DNA from: Salvia splendens
Taxonomy: Eukaryota; Streptophyta; Magnoliopsida; Lamiales; Lamiaceae
DNA length: 64,000 nucleotides
Direction of reading: 5' to 3'
NCBI RefSeq assembly: GCF_004379255.2
Contig: NC_056035.1
Span: 29,341,208 to 29,405,207, forward strand
A model generated the notes under the pieces. That model searched no databases. It saw only the letters and a list, made by a program, of their open reading frames with translations, and had not been told where the DNA came from. This document shows, piece after piece, positions 1 through 9,927 of the stretch; position 1 is the stretch's first letter; the number at the start of each line of letters is the position of its first letter. Position numbers and translations under genes: made by a program.

Positions 1-160
1 GTTTCAGATAATTGGGACTTCCGGCCGGATTGGCCGATGATTAGGGTCTGGTGATCATCGAGGATACGAGAATTGTTAAGGAGGAGCTGGAGGCCGGAAG
101 GGATGGAGGCGGAGATGGATACCGAGGAAGCGTCGAAATTTAAGATCTGGTGATTTCCAT
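1..160 (-). other. possible partial exon running off the left edge
   Basis: Read on the minus strand, one frame stays open for about 50 codons from roughly position 160 to the edge, and its third positions are rich in C and T as in plant exons. It contains short peptides such as SVSISASIPSGLQLLL and HQTLIIGQSGR. No in-frame ATG lies at its upstream end, where a TGA closes the frame near 167. It could only be an internal exon (an AG sits just before it) or a chance open frame. I do not recognise the protein. Confidence 0.2.
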
Positions 161-299
161 CTAGTCAAATGCGTTGACCGTTAAAAATAAACGGTTCTGT
201 AAAAATGGACCAAATCCGGTCCAGTTTTATTTGTTCGGGACCAAACAATTCAAAAGATAATGTTTGGACCAAAATCGTAAAATCGTCACATGTTTATAG

Positions 300-735
300 A
301 CATGCCCACGGTTCGTAAACCGGCGGTTCCGGTTTCGAGAAATGTAGAACCGGAACCGAACCGTTAGGCTATTTCACGGTTTCGATTTCGGTTTCGGTTC
401 AAAAACCGGCGGTTGCGGTTCCGATTCCGAACCGCCGGTTTTCCTGCAGTTTTTTACGGTTTTTCACGGTTCCGAACCGCCGGTTTTCAGCGGTTTTTCG
501 CGGTTCCAGCTAGATTTCACGGTTATCCGACGGTTTTTCACGGTTCCGGTTTGGAACCATCCAGAGCCGGCGGTTTCGGCACGGTTTTGGTTCGTAAAAT
601 TTGGAACCGGAACCGGCCCGCGGTTCAAAATATGGCGGTTCCTGTTCAAGAAAAAAGTCACGGTTCCGGTTCGGAACCGGAACCGGCAGTTACAGTTCCG
701 CGGTTAACCACCGGAACCGAAAACCTTGGGCATCT
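300..735. repeat. CGGTT/AACCG-rich degenerate repeat block
   Basis: Dense, irregular copies of CGGTT, GGTTCCGG and their complements (GGAACCG, AACCGCCGG) fill about 430 bp. The block is much more GC-rich than its surroundings. Open frames on both strands here are by-products of the short repeat and not genes. Similar motif-rich blocks occur inside non-autonomous plant DNA transposons, but I could not define terminal repeats. Confidence 0.7.
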
Positions 736-1082
736 CTACATGTTTAGGACCACTTTTAACTTTTAGCTTTTAGCCTTTAGCCTTTTCCATATTAACTAAC
801 TTGTTCTGTTATTGGCTCAATTAATACTAACACTTTCTAGATTTTGTTTATGTACTCTATATTCAGAGTCTCAAGGGGAGACTAAAGCCGTGGCTGTAAC
901 GTCACTTCCAAGCTGCCCGCAACGCAGCTTCGTCCCACCACGTAAGCGATTTTCTTATATATATTTTTATTCTTGTTTTAGATTGTTTAATTAGATGGTA
1001 ATTGAGGTCGAGCTATAAATATAAGTTTTATCTAGTTACATTGTTAAAGTTACATTGTTAAACTATTAACATTGTTAAACTA
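736..1082. other. unassigned AT-rich DNA with one exon-like patch
   Basis: There is no convincing gene. A short non-AT-rich patch at about 873-938 is preceded by TTCAG and followed by GTAAGCG, so it resembles an internal exon (about 22 codons, including VAVTSLPSCPQRS), but nothing nearby continues it. Confidence 0.3.
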
Positions 1083-1330
1083 TTAGCTAGGCAAGCAATC
1101 TCTGATACATAGGCAAACAATCTGTGATATAGAGGCAAACAACTCGGCATATGGTTCCAAACAATGTAGCGTTTTAGTCAACCCAGGCAAGCAATGTAGC
1201 GTTTTAGTCAACCTAGGCAAACAATTTGTGATACATAGCAAGCAACTCGGCATATGATTCCAAACAATTTGTGATACGATATCACGGGTAATCAAACAAT
1301 TTGAGATACATAGACAAACAAACCTGTCAC
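1083..1330. repeat. degenerate tandem repeat, GCAAACAATTTGTGATACATA-like unit
   Basis: Units of about 20-40 bp with the core GGCAAACAAT..GTGATACATA alternate with a second unit containing AATGTAGCGTTTTAGTCAACC and CAACTCGGCATATG. Each is present at least twice. The 97-codon minus-strand open frame across it is a repeat artefact. Confidence 0.7.
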
Positions 1331-1590
1331 GTGGCAGACTAAGGTTGAATCTGTTTCTAAATCTAAGGGTCTTCATTGATGGTAAATTGTTATTTTAATT
1401 TGGATTGTAATATTAGTATAATCCTATAACTATATATATAATGTTGTGTGTTGCAGCAATTTGTTGTATATTTCAATATGTTGTTTCTGATTTTTCAAAA
1501 AAAGTAAATTAACAATTAATTATAAACTACTATTAACTTAAGATTTTCTATCGCAAAAGGAAATTGAGAAATTTAAAAGAAAAATGATAT

Positions 1591-1812
1591 TACCTCCGTC
1601 CTACTATAAGTGAGTCACTTTTTTTAGGGATGTCACACCATAAGTGAGTCATTTCTCTTTTAAGCAATTTTTTTTATCTTACTTTATTTTCTCACCTAAG
1701 TAGTTAATTCTTTTTACTCCTCTATTTTTCTTTTCAATTAACTTTTTAAATATCAATTCCTTAAATCTTGTGCCAAAAGAAGTGACTCGCTTATGGCGGG
1801 ATGGAGGGAGTA
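1591..1812. mobile_element. Stowaway-type MITE
   Basis: Ends are TACCTCCGTCCTACTATAAG and ATGGCGGGATGGAGGGAGTA. The subterminal AAGTGAGTCACTT / AAGTGACTCGCTT are also inverted. Size (about 220 bp), the CTCCCTCCGTCC-type terminal repeat and the TA at both borders fit Stowaway (Tc1/mariner-derived) MITEs. Confidence 0.85.
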
Positions 1813-1853
1813 TGAAAAAAGAAAAGACATGCAGTTAATGATATGAAAAATGA

Positions 1854-2052
1854 TACTCCACCCGTCTCAAGGAAGTTGAACAATTTCTTTTGGAAATGAG
1901 ATTAAAGAAATTGATGTGGTAAAAGTTAAAATAAGAGATGAAGAAGTAGTAAAGTACGAGAGAAGATATATATTCTGCAAAAAAAAAACATAACTACTTT
2001 GGAACAACTCGAAAAGGAATATGCTTTAATTAACTTGGGACGAATGAAAGAT
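1854..2052. mobile_element. degenerate Stowaway-like MITE
   Basis: Ends TACTCCACCCGTCTCAAGGA and TTGGGACGAATGAAAGATGA are imperfect inverted repeats. The inner part has AAAGTTAAAATAAGAGATGAAG purine-rich sequence typical of these elements. The right terminus is eroded. Confidence 0.5.
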
Positions 2053-2550
2053 GAGTGGTGATTAGGTTGTTTTCCATTATTAAAATTAAAGGAGATTAAT
2101 TAAAAGAAAAGACAGTCATTCCACTTTAACTTTAGAGGCGTACCAAGTGGTTGTTACACATAAAGAAAAAAATGAGTTGAATACTAGGTAATGTTTCTTG
2201 ATTATTTTCTTTCGAAATCATTGTTACTTTGTTAGTTATTTAATCTCCAATCAAGATTTGAAATAATCAGGAACAATAATACCGACAGGCTTGTAGTTAA
2301 TATTTATGCACATTTCTTTATGTTATTATTCATTTTTACGAAGTTGGAATTGTTTAAATGGTATTATTAGGTTTGATGAAGTAATAATCTTATTCTTCGA
2401 ATACTTTATATTATAAATAACTTAATAATATAATTAGTTTTATATTATTACAACTTATTATAATATAAACATAATTAAGTAAATAAATAATATTTGTGAT
2501 ATTTTTATAATAAAAAAGGTATGACAAGACAAGGTGATCGACATATAATA

Positions 2551-3291
2551 TACTCCCTCTGTCCACGAAAAATAGGGCACTTTCATTTCCTGCACTCGTT
2601 TTGAAAAAATGATACTCTCTCCGTCCCCAAAGAATATGCACTTTGGGTTCGGCACGAGTTTTAATGCAAGATTGGTAAAGTAATAGAGAGGTAGAGAGAA
2701 AAAATAAATAAAGTATTGTTAATGGAGAGTGGTCCCACCTCATTAGAGTGAAAAAAGTTTCTAAAAATGGAAAGTGCATATACTTGTGGGACAGACTAAA
2801 AAGGAAATAGTGCATATTCTTGTGGGACGTAGGGAGTAATAAATAATTAAAGTGGAGAGAAAGTAAAGTACGAGAGAGAATAATGTAGAGAAGTCTCTTG
2901 TCTATATTATTCTCTCTTACTTTTCTTTCTCTCCACTTTAACTATTTATTACTCTCTCCGTCCCCAAAGAGTATGAACTATTTCCTTTTTCGTCCGTTAC
3001 TAAAGAGTATGGACTTTCCAATTTTAAAAATTCAAAAAACATAATGCCCCTACACATAATTTTATTTACAACTTATACTATTACCATTAACACTTACACC
3101 ATTATAATAATATGGACCCCACTCTCCACTAACATTATTTTTACTACCCTTTCTCTCTCTCTTACTTTTCCCCTCATTTATAAAAACTCGTGCCGAACCC
3201 AAAGTTCATACTCTTTGGGGATGGAGGAAGTATCATTTTTTCAAAACGAGTGTAGAAAATGAAAATACTCTATTTTTCATAGACAGGGAGT
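2551..3291. mobile_element. 740-bp palindromic nested Stowaway structure
   Basis: The outer ends (TACTCCCTCTGTCCACGAAA and its inverted partner at 3272-3291) belong to one MITE. Each arm carries a second Stowaway copy at the mirrored position (about 2612-2839 and 2949-3233). The centre near 2840-2950 is a hairpin of AGTGGAGAGAAAGTAAAG and its complement. The two arms can be aligned over nearly their whole length as inverted copies, although they differ internally by substitutions and a longer right arm. Confidence 0.75.
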
Positions 3292-3441
3292 ACTACGTAA
3301 TTTTGCTCCACTTCCAGTCTTCAACTACTACAATTAATTGAAATTTTTACACATACAAGTGCAGAAAAGATCATTTCCAATTTTTAAAATAGAAGGCTAT
3401 TGACAAGTTAAGTCAACCAGTACACCTTCCAACTGCACTTA
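3292..3441. other. short unassigned spacer
   Basis: AT-rich sequence between the palindrome and the Harbinger element. No motif is recognised. It ends in the TTA that abuts the element. Confidence 0.4.
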
Positions 3442-3804
3442 GGCCATCCACAACGCTGTTCCTATACCGTTCCTATACCGTTCCTTAAACCACTATTTGA
3501 GGGCCCCACTGTACTTTTTTACTCCATTCCTTAACTAAGGAACAGAACCTGCAACCCTTCGTTCCTTAACCGTTCCTTAAATTACTATTCATTCAATTTC
3601 ATTTTTTTTTTATTTCCAACCCAATTCAATTTAAATAAACACACTTTATTAAAAAACAAACACACTTTATTAAAAAACACACAACATTAAAAAAAATTAC
3701 ATCTTAAACGTAAAAAAATAAAAAGCACACAATTAAAATCCTAAAAAAATAAAAAGCACACAATTAAAATCCTAAAAAAATAAAAGTACACAATTTTAAT
3801 AATT

Positions 3805-4959
3805 TCATCCGCCAAAATTTGCCCAAATGTGCATAATTTCATCATGTGACTCCAACGTCTGGACAATGTTGAGCTTCCGGGGGATTCGGGGTCGAACCAA
3901 TTTCCCGTCTCGGTTCCTTCGTCTTGGGCAATCATGTTGTTCAAGATTATGCACGTATACATGATGTCGACTATGCTCTCCATGAACCATGAACGAGCCG
4001 GGGCTTTGATGATGTTGAAGCGCGCTTGGAGAACCCCGAACGCCCTCTCCACATCCTTGCGAGCAGCCTCCTGCTTCTGCGCAAAAAGAGCCTGCTTTGG
4101 GTTCGCAGGCCTGTTGCACGTCTTCACGAAGGTCGGCCACTTCGGGTAGATGCCGTCGGCGAGATAGTATCCCATTTTATACAGCCGGTTGTTGGCGACG
4201 AAGTTGATGGCCGACGCTTTACCATCCAAAACTTCGGTAAAGAGGTCGGACTGGTGGAGCACGTTTATGTCGTTGTTCGAGCCAGGGACCCCGAAGTACG
4301 CGTGCCAGATCCAAAGTCGGTAGTCGGCAACGGCCTCGAGTACAACGGTTGGGTGGGTGCCTTTGTGGCCGCTCGTGTAGGACCCCCTCCAGGACACCGG
4401 GCAATTCTTCCATTGCCAGTGCATGCAATCGACACTGCCATGCATCCCGGGGAATCCGTGCACTTGTTCATGCAGGTCGAGGAGGAACTGACAATCGGTC
4501 GTGCTTGCCCTCCGGAGAAATTCATCGGTAAAGGCTGCCCGGATGCATTTGCAGAATTTGAGCAAGCACATGCGCCCAGTGGTGTCTCCGATGTGGAGGT
4601 ATTCGTCGAACATGTCGGCCGTTTGTCCAGTCGCAAGCTGACGGATTGCTGCAGTACATTTTTGCAGCGCCGTGGGGCTGGGACGCCCGACCGCGTCGAA
4701 CCCTTCTCGGAAGAACTCTTCCCGGGCCGCCAAAGTATTCGCGATGTGGAGAAATAGCGGTTTACTCATGCGGAAACGGCGACAGAAGTAGGTTTCTCCC
4801 CAAAATCGGGTTATCGCAGAAGTAGTCGCGTACTAACCTTGCGGCGGCTTCCTCCCGGTTGCGATGGATGTATGTCCGGGAGCGTCGTGGAGGCGGCGCG
4901 GCTTCCTCCGCCTCTCGGCGTCGATCTTCTTCAAGTGATTGTTCCATTAGTTGACGCAT
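3805..4959 (-). pseudogene. PIF/Harbinger DDE transposase, two frameshifts
   Basis: The DDE_Tnp_4-type nuclease would cut and rejoin Harbinger DNA. The N-terminus starts at 4959 with an Arg/Glu-rich stretch (RTYIHRNREEAAARLVRDYF). A one-base change in the TTTTGGGG run near 4790-4800 shifts the frame into the main ORF (start 4769). In that ORF the catalytic triad is visible: D in GSVDCMHW (residue 114), D in YYLADGIYP (205) and E in KDVERAFG (241), followed by the usual LNNMI. Near 3890 a second frameshift displaces the genuine C-terminus ending HIWANFGG at 3805. Catalytic residues are kept, so decay looks recent. The long plus-strand frame at 4026-4757 is its antisense shadow. Confidence 0.85.
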
Positions 4960-5205
4960 TTGCTCAAAATGATCCGTTTGTTTGAGTTGATTTAAGATGA
5001 AATTGGAGTGGTATATAGAGAGGATTTGAGAGGAATAGATGTGTGTTTGTGTGTGAAATGAGTATGAAATATGATTATTTATAGAGTAAATAAATAAATA
5101 AAAGAAAATAAAAAATTAACGGTAACATTACCGTTTGAAAAATAAATTTTTTTTAATTAAAATTCGATTTTTTTTAAAAAAATGAATTATTGCGTCATCC
5201 GTGAC

Positions 5206-5237
5206 GACGCCCACTCGCTGGCCAGCGAGTGGGCGTC
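5206..5237. repeat. perfect 32-bp GC palindrome in Harbinger subterminus
   Basis: Each 16-nt arm reads GACGCCCACTCGCTGG and then its exact complement. It sits about 165 bp inside the right end. The same position in the ORF1-only element holds a 46-bp perfect palindrome of different sequence. Confidence 0.9.
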
Positions 5238-5405
5238 ACGCATGCATCGGGGGCGCGCCACGTCGCCCGGGCGCGTGACGGGCCGGCACGTCCCTTGTCT
5301 CGCGGATACGGGCTACGGGACGAACGTTGCAACGCGTCCCGCGGCGGAACCGTCCCTCCGGGACGGAACGCGAGTCGCGCGCGGGACGCATAGTGGATGC
5401 TCTAA

Positions 5406-6025
5406 GACTTGATGGGTTAGACGAGTTGGAGACGTTAGTTGATGTAGATAGCATGTCAATTGTGTTAAGCAACAAAAATAGCCTATTGCGTGAGACTCAT
5501 TATGTGGTCGTGTCATGTGATTTAAATTCAGATAAAGGTAGAGACGTGTCAAATGATGGGTTGATGTCTTCTTCTTAAGTTACTTTGGAGATGGATAGAT
5601 GTAATATGGGTGGTTGTTTTCATACTACAAACAAGATATGTGTCAGAATTTAGTAAGTTTGGAACTTAAAGAATGTAAGGTTAAGGTAGACGTGGTGGAG
5701 TTTGGCAAGTAACCTATGTTGCAAACTCAGACATTGAGCTTAGTCGAGATGACAAAAACATTAATTTGCCATTCAAATTCATTTCCTCATCTCAAGAGAC
5801 TTCAACTCTATGGTCAACGAGATTTAAAACAATGGGAAGTGGAAGAAAAAGCGATGCCAAAACTTGCTTATTTATCTATGATTGCTACAATTTGGAGATG
5901 ATTCTAGATGGATTGAGATTCATCTCCAGTTTTCGTGACATGAGAATATTTTCAATGCCAAGAAAATCCATGGAAAGAGTGAAAGAAGAAGATTATGCGC
6001 CATCTATCAATATACAAAAGAGGTA
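5406..6025 (+). pseudogene. 3' LRR fragment of a CC-NLR resistance gene
   Basis: Scattered frames give leucine-rich repeat segments in the right order: LRLDGLDELETLVDV (5406-5450), then NLVSLELKECKVKV, then NSFPHLKRLQLYGQRDLKQW and EVEEKAMPKLAYL (5776-5871). After a one-base frameshift near 5875 comes YNLEMILDGLRFISS. This string, ending with a short tail after a Pro-rich MPRK motif, matches the C-terminal LRR of RPM1/RPP13/R1-type CC-NLR immune receptors. Stop codons at about 5576, 5654 and 5712 and the frameshift break it. No NB-ARC or coiled-coil part is present. The fragment begins directly at the Harbinger right end, so the element may have inserted into it. Confidence 0.7.
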
Positions 6026-6554
6026 ATGAATTTGGAAGTATAGATATTATATAATGGCTATGATAAAGAGCCATATAGATTGTGATCCATTAACTCAAGA
6101 ATTATACCCTTTGATGATGTTTGATATAATAATTTTTGTGAAATGATTTTCAATATCCAAGCAATCAAAGATAAAGCATAGATCCAACAATAACTATTGA
6201 ATCTAAGCTAAAAGAAGGAAGATCAACAAAAGATTATATGGAATAAGAGATAAAATATCATTGATGGAATAAGCTAAGACACTTACAACATACTAACAAG
6301 CATTCATGGCTAAGCCTTCAAGGACACCACAATCCTCAAAGTATACCTCTACTTGATCCATGTTTCACTAAGAATTGATGGATTCAAGCAACCTATAACT
6401 AGGAATTGGATAGGAAAACCTCTTCAAGATGAACAAATCTCTCAAGCTGTCAAGCATATAAATTCAATCATCAACTAAGGAAGAAAATGATAAAAGGTGC
6501 TATTTATAGTAAGGCCAAAAATTCAAGGAAGAGGCCCACAAAATCTAGTGTTGC
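6026..6554. other. unassigned DNA
   Basis: No open frame of note, no terminal repeats found. Moderately AT-rich; it leads into the CCCG-motif cluster. Confidence 0.3.
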
Positions 6555-6920
6555 GCCAATCTACTCAATCGGGTGGATTTCGGGGTGCTACCCGACCGGG
6601 TGAAGCTCCCTGGTACCCGGTTCCCTTCTATGAGTCACCCGACCAAGTGGGTTGGTCGTCTAAAAGTCACCCGGTCGGATGAAACTTCTGACTCCTTCAC
6701 GCCTTCGAGGGGGCACCCGGACGGGTGGAAGTGATGCTACCCAGCCGGGTGGAATAACTTAACCGTGACTACTCCAGCGAAAATTACCCGGACGGGTGGT
6801 TTGGTGTGACAGTGTTGCTACCCGACCGAGTGTAACAACTTGGCCGTGACTCCTCCACCGAGTAGTACCCGGCAGGGTGGTTTGGTGCATCAAAACTCAC
6901 CTGGTCGGGTGGAAGCCTTC
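6555..6920. repeat. cluster of CACCCGN(2-3)CGGGTG half-palindromes
   Basis: At least nine copies of a 13-16 bp inverted motif such as TACCCGACCGGGTG, CACCCGGACGGGTG, TACCCAGCCGGGTG and CACCTGGTCGGGTG. They are spaced irregularly at about 20-60 bp. Sequences between copies are also related (GTGACTCCTCCA, TTTGGTG). The unit is not a simple tandem repeat because spacing varies. Confidence 0.75.
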
Positions 6921-7495
6921 TGCCATCATTGATCAGCACGATCCTCGTCGTTGGCTCCTCATTCTTCGTAGACTCCTCCCACATGGCCCTTTGAATGAAA
7001 GTAGAGAGCCCCTCACGTAGCCTCCTCGCCATGGACATCGTCACGGGTCCTCCACGTAGGATCGTATCAGGCTAGGAAGGTTGTACTCTATATTAGATCA
7101 ATCAAGAATCAATTAGATAGCAATTGGATCAATGTAAATCAGGGAATAATATATTAGGGGAACACTACACTCCCTATATTCTTATAGATACAACATCATT
7201 CCTATAAGAGTCATTAGATTTAGAGATACATGGTGTAGATTTCATCAAGTCGAGTTGCATTGGACAACATTGTAGTTGCTTAGGAGGGTAAACTTGTCAG
7301 TTCCTAATAAGAACGCCTACTCTGAAACAGAAGAAGCGGAATTTAAGCGTCCATTCCATACACGATCAGTCTACTCACATTCAGTTGCACCCTTTCCACT
7401 CTCTCCCCAAATTATACAACTCCCTCAGATCATTCCAAAACCCTAGTTGCATATCTCCCTAGTAGCGACAATAGATTTAATACGCAGTTGCATCT
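6921..7495. other. unassigned flank with a copy of OR-like exon 1 sequence
   Basis: No gene is visible. The last 55 bp (about 7445-7487) repeat, with few changes, a stretch of the OR-like exon 1 found on the other side of the retrotransposon (9827-9868, CCTAGTAGCGACAATAGATT). Pyrimidine-rich sequence at 7385-7440 could be a 5' leader of that gene. Confidence 0.35.
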
Positions 7496-7822
7496 TGATA
7501 CGAGTATATCACTAGGAATATCCCCACATATCTTTTATTTAGTTTAGTATTGATTTATCATATCTTTCCCATATATTATTAGGATCTTTATTTTCTTTTT
7601 CAGTAAGTTAGGGTTAGTCTTATAAATAAGAGTCATTGTATTAGTCTCAATCATTGAAGAAATACAATTATCTTATTTTATTTTCACGCTTTATTTCAAT
7701 TCTGCACTGTTCTTGGTTTGATCGACGGGCAAAGCTCCCGCGACAACTTTTTATCCTTTTTATCCCTCCGCCGATCGCAATCGCGACGCCGGAATCTTGT
7801 TAAGGGAATTTATCCCTTAACA
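7496..7822 (+). repeat. 5' LTR
   Basis: TGATACGAGTATATCAC... to ...TTTATCCCTTAACA. It contains CTTATAAATAAG, a TATA-like promoter, about 200 bp before its end. The sequence is shared with 9451-9776. Confidence 0.9.
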
Positions 7823-7846
7823 ATTGGTGCTTTCATCTTCGTACTC

Positions 7847-8809
7847 ATGGCTCGTTGCACCAACGAGGATATCATTTCCTTGTGTGACCGCATCACAACT
7901 TTCTGTATCAGATTAAACAAGAGGTTGGATGCGGCTCACCCATGGCAATAGGAGCGTGCTTTCTTCTACCAGCCAGACTGGTACCATCCTCCACCGGATC
8001 CAGACCCGCCTTATGCCCTTCCGGCATACGCCAACCACGCCGTTGATAATCCATTATATATGGCCTTTGATGCAGTTGCGCCGCCGCTGAAAGAGCGTGA
8101 CCGAAGGATGGTGGTGTTTGCCGAGATGGAGTCTCATCTCTCTGTCACCGATCGTCGCGTGGACATCCTCCATCCGCCTGATTTGCCTAATTTGGAACCA
8201 CTGAATGCTCACCTGGATTGGCAGCAGCCCACCTCAGGACCGTTGTCGGGATTCAACCTAACGTCTCAAGCCCAACTGCTTTACCCTCCGGTTGTTCAGT
8301 CGTCGCTTCTTGGAAGTCAGCCACAACCTTACTTCAACAACACTGACCCCTACAGGCAGCCGACGTCCCAGACCTACACCGATCCATGGCAGCAGGAGCA
8401 ACTCGTCTATAGACCGTCGCTGCCACCACTGCAACACTACTTCCACAATCAGCTGCCGCCATCACACGACGACCACCAACCGCCCTACATCGAGCAGCCC
8501 ACTACCCGCTGGTGTCCACTGCCGGGTGACAACCGCACAGCAGCGCCACTGGCGACTGCTGTTATCGAACCATATAGAAACTGCCCAATGGAAGCCTTCG
8601 CCGTACACGATGAAGCCATTGTGGTGGGGGAAGTTCAAGTTAAGAGCTGCAGTGAAGTCATGCTCCTCAACCACAAGTCCTGTGACGGAGATGAGATGCC
8701 AATGGTTATCCCTTCAGGAGTTGGAAAGGTTGAGAAGACGGAGAAGTCCAGTCATAATTCCGTATGCAAAGAGAAACAGGTTCCAGTTGCGAAGAGATTG
8801 AGTGCTTGA
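7847..8809 (+). pseudogene. ORF-a of two-ORF LTR element (gag-like?)
   Basis: The ATG at 7847 follows the LTR by 24 bp. The frame begins with a helical segment (NEDIISLCDRITTFCIRL). A single in-frame TAG at 7949 precedes about 285 codons of Pro/Gln/Tyr-rich, low-order sequence (YHPPPDPDPPYALP, DPYRQPTSQTYTDPWQQ, PPLQHYFHNQLPP). It ends with a Lys-rich tail (KVEKTEKSSHNSVCKEK). There is no CCHC knuckle or retroviral protease motif. By position it is equivalent to gag, but I cannot assign a family. Its stop overlaps the start of ORF-b. Confidence 0.55.
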
Positions 8810-9420
8810 TGCAATTAAATGCTTCTCGAATCAAGATTCTCCAAGCCCAGATTGATTTGGGTGGTTCCATTGTGGACAACGCATCGCCGAAATTATTGAG
8901 TGATTCATTGCGTGTCACGGATGTTGCAAGTATGAATCATCGATCAACATCGCTCGATGCCGATGCACGATTGATCCCTCCGCAAAACAGCACGCCGTGG
9001 TTGGGCATTCATAGACACCTTGACAAGCTCCCAATTAATCGATTACTTAATCAAGTTCAAATTAAGGAGAAAGAGGCATTGTTGGATGACGACAGAGATG
9101 ATGGATCCAACCTCTTATTAGTCATGGACTTCGATAATTCTCCACTTGGTTATATTTTAAATAAATGGAAAAGCAGTTAATGGAGAGGATGCATCATTAG
9201 GTCATCAGTGGACTTGTCTAACTCAAATGGATGTTTATATGTTGAGTCCAATGGTGGACTGAATCAACATAGCACATCAATTGGGATTGTTGTGGCTATG
9301 GCTGCCTACATCAATGCAATTCTAGCCCATTTTGTGAAGTCCGTGGAGCGCGATGGTCTTGCTAAGCTGCTTGACGAGAAGATCATAGACGTTCGTCACG
9401 CTTCGTGGTTTCTACCTTAA
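8809..9420 (+). pseudogene. ORF-b of two-ORF LTR element
   Basis: The ATG at 8809-8811 overlaps the ORF-a stop as TGATG and is in the -1 frame. The frame itself is open from about 8764. The product starts MQLNASRIKILQAQIDLGGS, has an acidic patch (LLDDDRDDGSN), one in-frame TAA at 9178, then a helical end (AYINAILAHFVKSVERDGLAKLL) and stops after SWFLP. The next bases, read in another frame, give KVDFNLGGVDTS, running into the LTR. Function is unknown. Confidence 0.5.
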
Positions 9421-9450
9421 GGGTAAGGTGGATTTTAACCTTGGGGGAGT

Positions 9451-9776
9451 TGATACGAGTATATCACTAGGAATATCCCCACATATCTTTTATTTAGTTT
9501 AGTATTGATGTAGCATATCTTTCTCATATATTATTAGGATCTTTATTTTCTTGTTCAGTAAGTTAGGGTTAGTCTTATAAATAGGAGTCATTGTATTATT
9601 CTCAATCATAGAAGAAATACAATTATCTTATTTTATTTTCACGCTTTATTTCAATTCTGCATTGTTCTTGGTTTGATCGACGGGCAAAGCTCCCGCGACT
9701 ACCTTTTATCCTTTTTATCCTTCCGCCGATCGCAATCGCGACTCCGAAATCTTGGTAAGGGAATTTATCCCTTAAC
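9451..9776 (+). repeat. 3' LTR
   Basis: Near-identical partner of 7496-7822. It ends CCCTTAAC and is followed directly by OR-like exon 1. Confidence 0.9.
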
Positions 9777-9927
9777 GCCGCTTTCCACAAAACCAGCGAA
9801 AGAAGATCACGAAAATGAGAATCGAAGTTGCATCTCTTCCTAGTAGCGACAATAGATTTAATACGCCTGCTACATTCGTCGATTCGAACCCCCTAGCGGC
9901 TTACACCAGAGAAACTTCTAGAAAATG

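Larger units (their letters stand above)
3442..5402 (-). mobile_element. PIF/Harbinger element carrying only a transposase
   Basis: The 1.96-kb element starts GGCCATCCACAACGC and ends CATAGTGGATGCTC. It is bordered by TTA on the left and TAA on the right, close to the 3-bp TWA duplication of the PIF/Harbinger superfamily. It holds one damaged transposase gene on the minus strand and no Myb-like ORF1, which two-gene Harbinger elements normally also encode. The right subterminal 200 bp is strikingly GC-rich and contains a perfect palindrome. Its termini match those of the elements at 20323-22110, 26980-27384 and 45569-45896. Confidence 0.85.
7496..9776 (+). mobile_element. non-autonomous LTR retrotransposon, two ORFs, no pol
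   Basis: Two direct repeats of about 326 bp (7496-7822 and 9451-9776) bracket 1.6 kb. They start TGATACGAGT and end CCCTTAAC(A). After the left LTR comes ATTGGTGCTTTCATC, where a primer-binding site is expected. TTGGGGGAG before the right LTR is a polypurine tract. The interior has two successive open frames and no protease, reverse transcriptase, RNase H or integrase motifs. By eye the LTRs differ at roughly 15-20 positions. No 5-bp target duplication is visible. A second, diverged element with the same plan lies at 41924-44432. Confidence 0.85.

Noticed and set aside
413..766. 117-codon open frame with Arg/Phe/Gly repeats
   Set aside because: It is generated by the CGGTT/AACCG repeat; no domain or start context.
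4026..4757. 243-codon plus-strand open frame
   Set aside because: It is exactly antisense to the Harbinger transposase, whose minus-strand frame has catalytic motifs.
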